Positions 28,301 to 36,399 of a stretch of DNA of 64,000 bases are shown here, piece by piece (position 1 is the first letter of the stretch; each line of letters starts with the position of its first letter). The stretch comes from Thermoclostridium sp036562185 (lineage in GTDB: Bacteria; Bacillota; Clostridia; DSM-8532). The position numbers and the translations under genes were made by a program. The stretch is taken from the NCBI GenBank assembly GCA_036562185.1, contig DATCKN010000039.1, forward strand, positions 26,128 through 90,127, given 5' to 3'. Under the pieces are notes generated by a model that was not told where the DNA came from, ran no database searches, and was given only the letters and a program-made list of their open reading frames with translations.

Positions 28301-28724
28301 GTATGATTTTATTATAACAATAGGACAGCAGCAAGCAGAGGAACCTCTTACAAGAGCGAAATTTTTCGAGCTTGTTCTGTCAGGTGTTCCTGAACCTCTG
28401 GAGTACGCAAAGAAATTAGGTTTGCTGGTGGGTGACGGACAAGGGAACTATAATGAAAATGAAAAACTTACCAGGGAGCAGCTGGCAGTAATCCTTAACA
28501 GGCTGGCAAAAATGTACGGATTGGAATTTTCATCCGAAAATATCATCATTTCTGATGAAAAAGAAATAAGCCCATGGGCATTAGAAAGCGTACGGGCCCT
28601 GGTTGCTTCAGGACTCAGTGTGCTTGATGATGATGGAAATTTCAAGCCGAAAGAATATGTAACAGAATCTTTTGTCCAGATAATTATTTATGAAGTTATG
28701 TCAAAATTTGTTGGTGTACAGTAA
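25305..28724 (+). CDS. Secreted M16C (insulinase-like) metalloprotease with SLH-like C-terminus
   Basis: 1139 residues from TTG 25305, preceded by AGGAGAAGG; an ATG at 25287 lacks a ribosome binding site. A signal peptide covers about residues 1-31 (hydrophobic core ALAIVLLISMCL, cleavage near ANA). The zinc motif HILEH is at 103-107, with the third ligand probably E203 in YNEMKG. This is the inverted HxxEH motif of M16, and the two-half architecture fits M16C presequence-protease relatives, which degrade peptides in a closed chamber. Residues from about 1020 resemble S-layer homology repeats (LTREQLAVILNRLAKMYG and SPWALESVRALVASGL), suggesting wall anchoring. Most M16C enzymes are cytosolic or organellar, so secretion plus SLH is unusual. 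Confidence 0.88.
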   Translation: MKENVKKVTSLALAIVLLISMCLQINIANAEEAKLQELPQVGQVIHGFRAAELGDMDIINAKTVLFEHVKTGAILFYIQSKDIDRSFTIAFKTPAVDNTGVNHILEHISVSGSRKYPMKNVLFTITNQTYSTFINAITAPTVTCYPVSSMSEDQLLKLAEVYLDCVFYPSVYNDKNIFLREGWRYELEGADAPLNINGTVYNEMKGSLGNISTASLYNVLDALYPNSIQANISGGDPDEIINLTYDQVIQTHQNYYHPSNSIMILYGNLDYTRFLKMIDEEYLQDFDRKDIQIDYGIVEPLQRKTEATYKFPVTANTNTANGSRIDYAFSITNASEEELVGLSILAPVLTQSSSPLQIAFREKQIGGSLSVSFVDSFVQPVIMFSLENTDESKKDEFKELVDNTIKGIVENGFEKDLVNATLSTVLLAYSNLTEIGNLGVNLSMSVSTKWANTGSVYYFNNLLKNIKNISGKIDDNYLEGLAAKYIQNNNHAALVTTVPEPGLSERLAEQQKEYLDNIKASMSKEEIEKLVKDTKAYNEWNSTETDPAIADKLQAIKVSDLPVEVKTYDISEKALPDGVRMLSAPADVAETGTTAIILDTSAVPVEKLHYLQLYSGLLGKLDTELYNKEQLNTLIMRYLAGSYFNLTAIPNKDYSDFTPGITISWLGLMGEYGDQIELVKEILLNTKFNDANTVLSIVRQQMSNMKNMFEAYPINLLISRNMANLNTCMNYQSYLSGLDYYYFLTQIEQALQTDPNVVLAELESIHKLVLNRTNMITMFAGNESYIEIYEKEMKKLIDALPVKEIARQDYSSIPRPAKKEGIVINTPVQYNMISADYESMGTAFSGKYIPLQLIIYENYITPKIRFGYGAYDNIVNFNTTSFAFISYRDPNIRETYEVYQGLPDFIRNLNITQEELDRYILKAFSQYTASQGELSGALADMNSYLMGMTEEDRIKVLEEIKSTTVQDLKNSATMFEKLLANGSWSTVGSREKIEANKDLYDFIITIGQQQAEEPLTRAKFFELVLSGVPEPLEYAKKLGLLVGDGQGNYNENEKLTREQLAVILNRLAKMYGLEFSSENIIISDEKEISPWALESVRALVASGLSVLDDDGNFKPKEYVTESFVQIIIYEVMSKFVGVQ

Positions 28725-28797
28725 GTGCGATAAAGCATAGATAATTTAAAACAGCCCCCCCACCCCCACATCATGTATGTGGTGGATATATAAATAC

Positions 28798-28838
28798 CAA
28801 CAGGCGGTGAGTTAATCTCCCGCCTTGTTGATTTTATT
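28798..28838. terminator. Bidirectional terminator between protease and MFS genes
   Basis: CAACAGGCGG (28798-28807) pairs with CCGCCTTGTTG (28820-28830) with one bulge. T-rich sequence follows on the plus side and TATTTATAT on the minus side, serving two convergent genes. Confidence 0.75.
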
Positions 28839-28876
28839 GGTATATTTGATTGCTGATTTAAGATAGAACCAAGATA

Positions 28877-30037
28877 TTAAGAAGCAATGGTGTCCTTTAC
28901 GAAAAGTTTTACTATACAAGCTGCAAAAATCCCAATAATGGCGGTAAAAAAGAAACCTGCATTCAAACTGGCTATATCGCTTATGAAACCCACCACCACG
29001 GGTCCTGTAAACATGCCTAATCCATATATGGCCTGAAAGAATCCCATGGCACTTCCTCTTTTACTTTCTTCAACATTTTTTATGCAAAGTCCCATAAGCA
29101 GCGGGATTGTAACACCTTTCCCAAAGCCTCCGATTACCTGTGTAACAACAAGAACAGGAAAACTTTTTACAGACGGAATTGCCATACATGATAATGCTGT
29201 TATTATATAGCCTGCAAAGAGAGTTTTGTTTTCACCTAATTTTTTTGAGAAAAAAGATCCGCTTAATGCACCTGCAGGTATTCCGGGAAGTATTGACAAT
29301 GTTGAAAGAAGACCCAGCATGGCGCTGTTTGCACCCAACGATTTTGCAGCGATTGGTGTAAATCCGTAAACAGTTGCATAGGCTATGAACTGCGTGAGAA
29401 TTGCCAGAAAAGACAGAATTAAGAGGTTGCCCGATTTTCCAATTAACAATAATTCCGTAAAGGAAACCGGTTTTCTGTTTATTTCTTTATTTTCGCTGAT
29501 TAACAAAGCGGCAGCTACAGCTAAAACTGCTGATACACCGGCTAGCAGGAATGAGCTTCTGGCACCGGATATTTCAGCCACATTGCTTCCTGCAAACATC
29601 GCAAGAACCTGGCCTGCGTTGTTCGCAGCCAATAAATAACCTGTTGCTTTTGTTGCTTCATTACTTTTGTAGTAACCTGAAAACAAAACCGAAAAAGTAA
29701 CCCATGAAGATGCTGCTACTCCTGCCAATGCCCTGAAAATAAGCATTGACCATGCACTGCTGAAAAACCATAATCCCAGACTGCTTATCAAACTGAAGAC
29801 AATACCAAGAATGATAAAAGGCTTTCTTTTGTTCAGTTTATCTGAAGCAATTCCGAGAGGAATCCTTATAATCATCTGTGTGAAACCATATGACCCAATA
29901 ATTATGCCAACCATACTATGTGATACGCCTGAATTTTCAATGTATCCGGGGAATATAGGGACATATGTATATAATGAAAACCAGAACAGAGCTGTAGTTA
30001 TAATGAAAACTGTACGTTTGAACATTTCTTTATGCAC
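28877..30037 (-). CDS. Major facilitator superfamily transporter
   Basis: 386 residues with about twelve hydrophobic segments. The loop 2-3 signature of MFS is visible as GIASDKLNKRKP, and the pattern repeats weakly in the second half. Sequence resembles drug/sugar efflux-type MFS carriers, but the substrate cannot be read from sequence. The start at 30037 is ATG. It is convergent with the M16 protease gene and has no regulator next to it. Confidence 0.88.
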   Translation of the reverse strand: MHKEMFKRTVFIITTALFWFSLYTYVPIFPGYIENSGVSHSMVGIIIGSYGFTQMIIRIPLGIASDKLNKRKPFIILGIVFSLISSLGLWFFSSAWSMLIFRALAGVAASSWVTFSVLFSGYYKSNEATKATGYLLAANNAGQVLAMFAGSNVAEISGARSSFLLAGVSAVLAVAAALLISENKEINRKPVSFTELLLIGKSGNLLILSFLAILTQFIAYATVYGFTPIAAKSLGANSAMLGLLSTLSILPGIPAGALSGSFFSKKLGENKTLFAGYIITALSCMAIPSVKSFPVLVVTQVIGGFGKGVTIPLLMGLCIKNVEESKRGSAMGFFQAIYGLGMFTGPVVVGFISDIASLNAGFFFTAIIGIFAACIVKLFVKDTIAS

Positions 30038-30187
30038 TGTTTCACCTTCAGTCGCTCAAGCGAGTCCTCGCGTAAATATATTGCTCTTATTATAGCATGT
30101 TCTTTGCATAATCCACATAGCAATTTTCAGCTTTTCTGCCTTGATAGGCCGCTCTGGTTTAAATAAACGGACTGCATAAAAGATAAT

Positions 30188-30227
30188 AAAGGTGCCGCCT
30201 TATTATTGAACAAAAGACAGCACCTTT
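30188..30227 (-). terminator. Terminator downstream of the GH4 gene
   Basis: AAAGGTGC (30188-30195) pairs perfectly with GCACCTTT (30220-30227). AT-rich sequence with T runs follows on both strands. It lies about 40 bases past the GH4 stop. Confidence 0.6.
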
Positions 30228-30268
30228 ATTTCCCGGTGTGCTAATAGCAACTTAATATCAACGGCATA

Positions 30269-31594
30269 TTATTTGTAAAAAGACATAAACGGACCATGGG
30301 CTTCAATCAGTTCATCCACCATTTGAACAATTTCATCGATGGTCAACTCCGAACCGGTATGAGGATCCAGCATGGCCGCATGGTAGATATGCTCTCTCTT
30401 TCTTGTTACTGCAGCTTCTATTGTAATTAAATGAACATTTATATTTGTCATGTTCATTGCCGCCAATTGCACAGGCAATCTGCCCACATGGCAGGGGTGG
30501 ATTCCCATTCCGTCAACCAGGCACGGTACTTCAACGCATGCTTCCTGCGGCAGGTTCTCGATCAGTCCGCCTGTGTTGAGAACGTTTCCGCCAATTTTAA
30601 ATGGTGTATTGGTAACTATTGCGTCCATTATATAAGAAGCATATTCTTCTGTGCGATTGTGGGTAAGATTCGGATTTTTGACAAGTTCGTCCCTTTGCTT
30701 TTCCCATCGTTCTATTTGGTTTATGCAACGTCTGGGGTATTCATCAAGCGGAATATTATATCTGTCGATCAATTCAGGATATTTGCTCTTTATAAAGAAA
30801 GGATTATATTCGGCATTGTGCTCGCTGGATTCCGTGCAATAATAACCCAGTCTTTTAATATATTCAAATCTTACCATGTCACTGTGTTTTTCTTTTTCAT
30901 TCTTTTCAATTGCCCTTCTCCTGATTTCGGGATATAAATCGTTCAAGTCCCTGTCGTAGATTTCCAGGAGCCATGCCATGTGGTTAATCCCGGCTATCAG
31001 TTCTCTGCGGCCTTCAATCTTGTCTTCCATTCCCAGTGATTCCAGCAGCCTGCTAGAACATACTTGTACGCTGTGGCATAGACCAACGGTTTTAACAGGG
31101 GTATATCTTAGCAAGTATCCTGTTAATATGGACATGGGGTTTGTGTAATTTAAGAAATAGGCATTCGGACACACTTCATCGATGTCACGGGCAAAAGACT
31201 CTAATACAGGAATGGTTCTAAGTGCCCGCATTATACCACCGATACCTAAGGTATCACCGATTGTTTGCCTAAGTCCATACTTTTTCGGGATTTCAAAATC
31301 AATAATTGTACATGGATCGTAACCCCCGACCTGGATGGCATTTACGACAAAATCTGCAGATCTGAGTGCTTCTTTGCGCTGTTCTTCTCCAAGATAGGTT
31401 TTAATCCTGGCCCTGCCGTTGTTTATATTCCTGTTAATGGCCTGCAGCATTAATTCTGATTCTTTCAGGCGATCGGCGTCAATATCATAAAGGCATATTT
31501 CGCTGTCTTTTAATGAATCAACAGATAAACAGTCACCAAGTACATTTTTTGCAAAAACCGTACTACCGGCGCCCATAAATGTAATTTTGACCAT
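30269..31594 (-). CDS. Family 4 glycoside hydrolase, alpha-galactosidase (MelA-like)
   Basis: 441 residues. It opens with a Rossmann NAD+ motif, FMGAGSTVFAKN, and has NPMSILTG, GLCHSVQ (metal-ligand cysteine and active-site region) and GINHMAWL, all characteristic of GH4. These enzymes use NAD+ and Mn2+ in an oxidation-elimination mechanism that cleaves alpha- or beta-glycosides. The GLCHSVQ and GINHMAWL wording fits the alpha-galactosidase (MelA/AgaJ) branch more than 6-phospho-glucosidases. ATG 31594 follows GGGAGG. A divergent AraC regulator is a likely controller, probably for melibiose- or raffinose-type sugars. No transporter adjoins. Confidence 0.88.
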   Translation of the reverse strand: MVKITFMGAGSTVFAKNVLGDCLSVDSLKDSEICLYDIDADRLKESELMLQAINRNINNGRARIKTYLGEEQRKEALRSADFVVNAIQVGGYDPCTIIDFEIPKKYGLRQTIGDTLGIGGIMRALRTIPVLESFARDIDEVCPNAYFLNYTNPMSILTGYLLRYTPVKTVGLCHSVQVCSSRLLESLGMEDKIEGRRELIAGINHMAWLLEIYDRDLNDLYPEIRRRAIEKNEKEKHSDMVRFEYIKRLGYYCTESSEHNAEYNPFFIKSKYPELIDRYNIPLDEYPRRCINQIERWEKQRDELVKNPNLTHNRTEEYASYIMDAIVTNTPFKIGGNVLNTGGLIENLPQEACVEVPCLVDGMGIHPCHVGRLPVQLAAMNMTNINVHLITIEAAVTRKREHIYHAAMLDPHTGSELTIDEIVQMVDELIEAHGPFMSFYK

Positions 31595-31646
31595 ACGAAC
31601 AACCTCCCTTTACAGACATAATACTTTATTTTCGGGAAGTAATAAA

Positions 31647-31676
31647 TTGAATTATGTCTTCACAATATGTTATAAT
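31647..31676 (+). promoter_or_regulatory. Sigma-A promoter of the AraC gene, apparently giving a leaderless mRNA
   Basis: TTGAAT (31647-31652), an 18-base spacer and a perfect TATAAT (31671-31676). Seven bases downstream of the -10 box is the A of ATG 31683, so the transcript would begin at or next to the start codon. No ribosome binding site exists before this ATG. Confidence 0.6.
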
Positions 31677-31682
31677 GTCTCC

Positions 31683-32498
31683 ATGAAAAAGACTGGCAGT
31701 CAAACTGACATTCCCTTATTGAATAAAGGTTTTCATGATGTGAATCCGGTGGTATGCGGATGGCAGGAATGTACCAGTGGCCATTCGTTTGGGCCTGCGA
31801 TCAGGAAATACTACCTGATTCATTACATATTGGACGGAAAAGGGATATTTGAGCGTCAGGGTACGGTCTATAGCCTTGGAAAAGGAAACATGTTTTTAAT
31901 AAGACCACATGAGTCAACTTATTACGAAGCGGATATGGATAATCCCTGGTCGTATGTGTGGATAGGGTTTGATGGCGCCCTTGCCGGTGAGCTGATTGAC
32001 GGCTCCGGTTTTGATAAAAGTCCGGTAGTTTATTCTCCGAGTTGTGCTTTTATATTTAAAAACATGGTAACAGCAGGAAAAACAGGCCAATCTGCCGAGA
32101 TCTACCTTTGCGGTTTAATCTTTGAGCTGTTTGCCAGGCTGAAAGGAGAAAACAATGTAAATACCTGTGCTGCGCAAATCTATGCCAGAAGGGCTGAAAA
32201 CTACATCCAGTCAAATTACATGTATGATATAAGCGTAGCAGGTATTGCAAAAATGCTTGGTATTGACAGAAGGTATCTTTACAGGATTTTTACTGAATAC
32301 ACAGGAACATCACCGCAGAAGTACATATTAAAATACAGGCTTGGCAAAGCGGCGGAACTGTTAAGCCAATATGACTGTACTGTGAGCGAAGCTGCACGAA
32401 GCTGCGGCTATACTGACACATTCAATTTTTCAAATATGTTTAAGAAGGAATATGGCATATGCCCTTCGGAATATAAAAAAAGATTTTACAGGCCGTAA
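31683..32498 (+). CDS. AraC-family transcriptional regulator
   Basis: 271 residues from ATG 31683; the longer TTG frame (31587) would begin upstream of a consensus promoter. The N-terminal cupin-like sugar-binding domain (about 20-110) has the IRPHEST and WSYVWIGF patterns usual in AraC regulators of sugar genes. Two C-terminal HTHs are seen: the first contains VAGIAKMLGIDRRYLYRIF, the second VSEAARSCGYTD followed by FSNMFKKEYG. It is divergent from the GH4 alpha-galactosidase, which it probably activates in response to a galactoside. Confidence 0.9.
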   Translation: MKKTGSQTDIPLLNKGFHDVNPVVCGWQECTSGHSFGPAIRKYYLIHYILDGKGIFERQGTVYSLGKGNMFLIRPHESTYYEADMDNPWSYVWIGFDGALAGELIDGSGFDKSPVVYSPSCAFIFKNMVTAGKTGQSAEIYLCGLIFELFARLKGENNVNTCAAQIYARRAENYIQSNYMYDISVAGIAKMLGIDRRYLYRIFTEYTGTSPQKYILKYRLGKAAELLSQYDCTVSEAARSCGYTDTFNFSNMFKKEYGICPSEYKKRFYRP

Positions 32499-32531
32499 AG
32501 ATATACTCAAAAATCTCCGCCCGTCCACTGT

Positions 32532-33095
32532 CTAGCCTTTGCCTGGTCTTAGCGTAAAGCCGAAAACTCCTCCGCAAATTCCGCCGGCAATATGCGCAAA
32601 CTGGGATATATTATCATGAGCGGTCAGACCTTCTACAATTTCTCTGCCCAAATACAGTGAAGCAACAAGAAGAAGGGTAAGAGGTATGCTTCCTTTCTTG
32701 ATGTTTGCGAACGAACTTAGAATTATCAGCATAAAGGCTATGCCGCTTGCTCCCAGCAAGGCGGTATCGAAAAAAATAACGTTCAATATGCCTGTGGCAA
32801 CAGCAGTAATTATAATCATATGCAGCATGTTTTTTGAACCATATTTCATTTCCAGCATCGGTCCGACAAGCAGGATGATAAGAAAATTGTTCACGAAATG
32901 TTCCCAGTTTACATGCCCCAATACATGCCCGAACAGTCTGATATAGAAAAATACATCTGTAAAGCTTCCCCTGTAAACCGAGAATAAAAGCCGAGTAGAG
33001 GCCATATCGGTGATATTTCCGATTATAAGCACGATAAGCGATAAAAAGGTATAGGTAAGAATAACCGGGGAATTATAATGGATTCGCCTTAGCAA
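32532..33095 (-). CDS. Rhomboid-family intramembrane serine protease
   Basis: 187 residues with six membrane segments. HVLGHVNWEHFVNN is the conserved loop/helix 2 motif, LLGASGIAF has the catalytic serine (GASG), and FAHIAGGICGG carries the catalytic histidine. Rhomboids cut single-pass membrane proteins within the bilayer; the substrate is unknown. The start is TTG 33095 with GGAG nine bases upstream. It is convergent with the AraC gene; the two stops are about 30 bases apart. Confidence 0.9.
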   Translation of the reverse strand: MLRRIHYNSPVILTYTFLSLIVLIIGNITDMASTRLLFSVYRGSFTDVFFYIRLFGHVLGHVNWEHFVNNFLIILLVGPMLEMKYGSKNMLHMIIITAVATGILNVIFFDTALLGASGIAFMLIILSSFANIKKGSIPLTLLLVASLYLGREIVEGLTAHDNISQFAHIAGGICGGVFGFTLRPGKG

Positions 33096-33409
33096 TTTAT
33101 TACACTCCTATCTCAGTAAATGTTTTCTTTAACAGCTTTGACTTCAAATAAATTTCAAACCCATAAAATTAAATAATAAAGCAGTCTATAAAACAGAGGT
33201 TATTCATAGGCTGCTTCAAAGCTATTTATGCCAAGTCTTTCTTATTAATCTGATCCAAATTTAGTATATATAAAACGCGTTTCCTGCGCAACACCTAAAA
33301 GTTAAGCACGATGTGCCAGTTAATTAAGGAAAGAACAGGCTTTGAATTATTATTGAAGGGTTTTAGTTTATACCTCATACTTTTGTATAGTTAATGACAT
33401 TATAGGATA

Positions 33410-33462
33410 TTGCATTATTTTGCTATATATGATATCATATTCATATGAACAAACATTCATAT
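33410..33462 (+). promoter_or_regulatory. Promoter and ArsR/SmtB-type operator of the cadC-cadA operon
   Basis: TTGCAT (33410-33415), a 17-base spacer and TATCAT (33433-33438) form a promoter with a start near 33445. A perfect inverted repeat, ATATGAA (33443-33449) - 6 bases - TTCATAT (33456-33462), sits on the start site. TGAA-N6-TTCA is the core of operators bound by SmtB/CadC/CzrA repressors. Confidence 0.8.
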
Positions 33463-33478
33463 GTTGTGGGGTATAAAC

Positions 33479-33847
33479 ATGAAAGACCTTAATCTGGATT
33501 TAGAACGATGCGACTGTACGGTCATACATGAAGAAACAATAAAGAATGTCAGGGCAAGGATGCCGGCTGATGAGAACCTGTATGATCTGGCAGAACTTTT
33601 CAAGGTATTCGGGGATACAACAAGGATTAAAATCCTTTGCGCCCTGGCAGAAAGTGAAATGTGTGTATGCGATATTGCAGTGCTTTTAAATATGACACAA
33701 TCATCAATATCTCACCAGTTAAGGGTGCTGAAGCAGGCGAGACTTGTCAGGTACAGGCGGGAAGGAAAGGTAGTATACTATTCCCTTGATGATGACCATG
33801 TAAAACAGATATTCAATCTGGGGTTGATTCACCTTAATGAAATGTAG
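33479..33847 (+). CDS. cadC: ArsR/SmtB-family metal-responsive repressor (CadC-like)
   Basis: 122 residues from ATG 33479; another in-frame ATG at 33461 overlaps the operator and has no ribosome binding site. The winged HTH contains MTQSSISHQLRVLKQARLV. ESEMCVCDIA places a CVC metal site on the alpha-3 helix as in CadC and ArsR. The N-terminal extension has a further CDC in ERCDCTVI, which in CadC completes the thiolate site for Cd2+/Pb2+/Bi3+. A DDDHVKQIF C-terminal helix may form a second zinc site. It sits just upstream of the efflux ATPase it is expected to repress. Confidence 0.88.
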   Translation: MKDLNLDLERCDCTVIHEETIKNVRARMPADENLYDLAELFKVFGDTTRIKILCALAESEMCVCDIAVLLNMTQSSISHQLRVLKQARLVRYRREGKVVYYSLDDDHVKQIFNLGLIHLNEM

Positions 33848-33864
33848 AAGTGAGGTTATGTTGT

Positions 33865-36006
33865 ATGCAACAAAAAGAAATGTTATTGCTGGACGGTTTA
33901 AATTGTACTCATTGTGCATCGGAAATTGAAAAAGAAATTAATGATATAGAAGGGGTAAATGCTTCGCTGAACTTTATGACAAAGATCCTTACAATTGAGC
34001 ACAATTATGCGGATAATGCAGAAATAGTAAAGCTGGCAGAAAAAATCATCCTAAGTCATGAGCCCGGTGTGAAGGTTTCCAAATGGCACGGCGAAGCTGG
34101 TTCAGAAAAGGAAAGTGCTAAATCGTTCCAAATAAAAGAATTTTTCGGACCTGAAAAAATAATATTCCTTATTGGTGCAGCAATCTATTTAATTGCAGTA
34201 ATTCTGCCGTTGCCTGAGCCTGTTGAAACAGTTATGTATCTTGCCGGATATTTGCTTTTGGGTGGAGAGGTTCTTATCAGTGCAGTAAGGAATATTCTAA
34301 AAGGCCAGGTGTTTGATGAGAATTTCCTCATGTCAATTGCAACGATAGGTGCTATCGCAATTGGTGAATATACTGAGGGTGTGGCAGTTATGCTGTTCTA
34401 TCAGATTGGAGAGTTATTCCAGGAAATTTCTCTCGAACGGTCCAGAAGGTCCATCAGCGATCTTGTGGATATAAGACCAGACTATGCGAACCTGGCTTCA
34501 GATAATACTGCTATCAAGGTTTCACCTGATCAAGTACGGGTTGGGGATATTATTATTGTAAAGCCGGGAGAACGTATCCCGCTGGACGGTATCATAGTTG
34601 AAGGCAACTCCAGCCTTGATATGTCATCGCTTACAGGAGAACCAATTCCTAAGACCGTCCAGGAAAAGAATGAGGTTTATTCCGGCGCGGTTAATATGGA
34701 GGGGTTGCTGAAAATAAAAGTAACAAAACCGGTGCATGAATCAACAGCTGCCAAAATACTTGATTTGGTCCAAAATTCAGCCACAAAAAAGGCTCCGACA
34801 GAAAAATTCATTACGCGTTTTGCAAAATGGTATACTCCGGCAGTAGTTATAATAGCTGCATGCATGGCATTGTTCCCGCCGTTGGTTCTTTTTGCGGCAG
34901 ATAAAGGTTCCTTTGGCGCCCTTTTTTCAGACTGGTTTTACAGGGCATTAATCTTTCTTGTTATTTCATGTCCATGCGCATTGGTAATATCCATTCCCCT
35001 TGGCTTCTTTGGAGGAATAGGGCTTGCTTCGAAAAACGGTATCCTGGTGAAGGGGGGGAACTACCTCGAAGCGCTGACAGCGGTTGAAACTGTTGTTTTT
35101 GATAAAACCGGCACGTTAACAAAAGGTGAGTTTGAAGTGACAGAAGTTATCCCTGCCAGCGGAGTAAATAAAGACGAGCTTTTAAATATAGCTTCGGCGG
35201 TTGAAAGATATTCGAATCACCCCATAGCCAGAGCAATAGCAGTGGCCCGCCCTGACCTATGCGCCGACATTAAAGTGGAAGAGCACCGGGAGATACCGGG
35301 ATTTGGTATTGTTGCCAGGTACAATGAACAGGAAATAATGATCGGAAACAAGAATCTTATGGACAGGGAGCGAATAGAGATAATTATTCCGGAAACTACG
35401 GGTTCTGTAGTTTATATAGCAATTGATAAAAGATTTATGGGAGCAATAATCGTATCCGATACTGAAAAGGCAGATTCGGCTGAAACTGTTGGGAAACTTA
35501 AGAAAAAAGGTATAAGGACAGCAATGCTTACCGGAGATTTGAAAGCAAATGCCGATGCAGTGGCAAGGAAAATGGGAATTGATGAGGTGTACTCAGAACT
35601 GCTTCCCCAGCATAAGGTGGAAATACTGGAAAGCTTGGTAGCTAAGAAAAGCAAAAAGAGAAAAATTGCATATGTCGGGGATGGAATGAATGATGCTCCG
35701 GTACTTGCAAGAGCGGATATCGGAATTGCAATGGGTGGTCTTGGGACAGATGCTGCAATTGAAGCCGCAGATATTGTAATCATGAATGATGAGCCGAAGA
35801 AACTGCTGACGGCAATTAAAATTGCCCAGGAAACGAAAAAAATAGTATATCAGAATATATTCATCGCTTTTTCGGTGAAACTGTTTGTTTTAACTCTTGG
35901 GGCAGGCGGCATGGCAACAATGTGGGAAGCGGTATTTGCAGATGTCGGTGTTGCACTTATAGCTGTACTGAATGCAATGAGGCTAATCAACAAGCGTATG
36001 GAGTAA
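33865..36006 (+). CDS. cadA: Zn2+/Cd2+/Pb2+-exporting P1B-type ATPase (CadA/ZntA-like)
   Basis: 713 residues from ATG 33865 (a GTG at 33850 is also in frame). One heavy-metal-associated domain with GLNCTHCA (CxxC) opens the protein. The channel motif SCPCALV has CPC at 369-371, phosphorylation site DKTGT has D413, SNHPIA is the HP locus, and GDGMNDAPVLA is the hinge. CPC with a downstream membrane aspartate pattern (FADVGVALIAVLNAMRL) is the P1B-2 class that exports Zn/Cd/Pb. It forms an operon with the CadC-like repressor, which supports metal-inducible efflux. Confidence 0.93.
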   Translation: MQQKEMLLLDGLNCTHCASEIEKEINDIEGVNASLNFMTKILTIEHNYADNAEIVKLAEKIILSHEPGVKVSKWHGEAGSEKESAKSFQIKEFFGPEKIIFLIGAAIYLIAVILPLPEPVETVMYLAGYLLLGGEVLISAVRNILKGQVFDENFLMSIATIGAIAIGEYTEGVAVMLFYQIGELFQEISLERSRRSISDLVDIRPDYANLASDNTAIKVSPDQVRVGDIIIVKPGERIPLDGIIVEGNSSLDMSSLTGEPIPKTVQEKNEVYSGAVNMEGLLKIKVTKPVHESTAAKILDLVQNSATKKAPTEKFITRFAKWYTPAVVIIAACMALFPPLVLFAADKGSFGALFSDWFYRALIFLVISCPCALVISIPLGFFGGIGLASKNGILVKGGNYLEALTAVETVVFDKTGTLTKGEFEVTEVIPASGVNKDELLNIASAVERYSNHPIARAIAVARPDLCADIKVEEHREIPGFGIVARYNEQEIMIGNKNLMDRERIEIIIPETTGSVVYIAIDKRFMGAIIVSDTEKADSAETVGKLKKKGIRTAMLTGDLKANADAVARKMGIDEVYSELLPQHKVEILESLVAKKSKKRKIAYVGDGMNDAPVLARADIGIAMGGLGTDAAIEAADIVIMNDEPKKLLTAIKIAQETKKIVYQNIFIAFSVKLFVLTLGAGGMATMWEAVFADVGVALIAVLNAMRLINKRME

Positions 36007-36027
36007 TGGTTGTTTATTAATGAAGAA

Positions 36028-36056
36028 GTCCCCCGCATGGCGGGGGATTATTATAT
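36028..36056. terminator. Terminator between cadA and the small minus-strand gene
   Basis: A perfect 8-bp GC-rich stem (TCCCCCGC, 36029-36036, with GCGGGGGA, 36040-36047) is followed by ATTATTATAT on the plus strand. Confidence 0.7.
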
Positions 36057-36124
36057 GGTTCTGTAAGGGTTGGGTGAATGGCTGGTATCTGAATTTTCAG
36101 ATAAAGTATGTTTCTTTTTACTTA

Positions 36125-36238
36125 TTAGTAATAATACCTTCTGTCTTTGTTATCATAGAATAAAAGCAGGAATAGAATGATGAAGAACAAGATTTCAGCA
36201 TTATCGCTGAAAAAGTTTCTGTAACCTACGTTGTCCAT
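36125..36238 (-). CDS. 37-residue single-span membrane peptide
   Basis: ATG 36238 is preceded by TAAGGAGG at an ideal distance, and the frame runs 37 codons to TAA. The product has a polar start (MDNVGYRNFFSDNAE), a strongly hydrophobic helix (ILFFIILFLLLFY) and a charged, tyrosine-rich tail (DNKDRRYYY). This build is typical of small sporulation or membrane-modulating peptides in Clostridia, but I do not recognise the family. It lies in the gap between cadA and flhA, facing away from flhA, and ends before the bidirectional terminator. Confidence 0.6.
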   Translation of the reverse strand: MDNVGYRNFFSDNAEILFFIILFLLLFYDNKDRRYYY

Positions 36239-36318
36239 ATTCAAACCTCCTTATGTTAATCTAATATCATATTATTGCCGTGTCCTTTTTTTGGTTACAG
36301 TTAATTCGGTGTCACATC

Positions 36319-36347
36319 TTGTTTAATGCTGCGAGTTCTTGTAAAAT
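36319..36347 (+). promoter_or_regulatory. Sigma-A promoter upstream of flhA
   Basis: TTGTTT (36319-36324), a 17-base spacer and TAAAAT (36342-36347) give a predicted start near 36354, about 45 bases before the flhA ATG. It suggests that the flagellar operon starts with flhA here. Confidence 0.5.
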
Positions 36348-36399
36348 AATATTGTAATTTTTGTTACACAAATGATAAATTAATAAGCGGAGGATAAGT

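Noticed and set aside
28752..28776. C-rich run after the M16 protease gene, considered as a G-quadruplex on the minus strand
   Set aside because: The runs of C are only two and unevenly spaced, so four usable tracts are not present.
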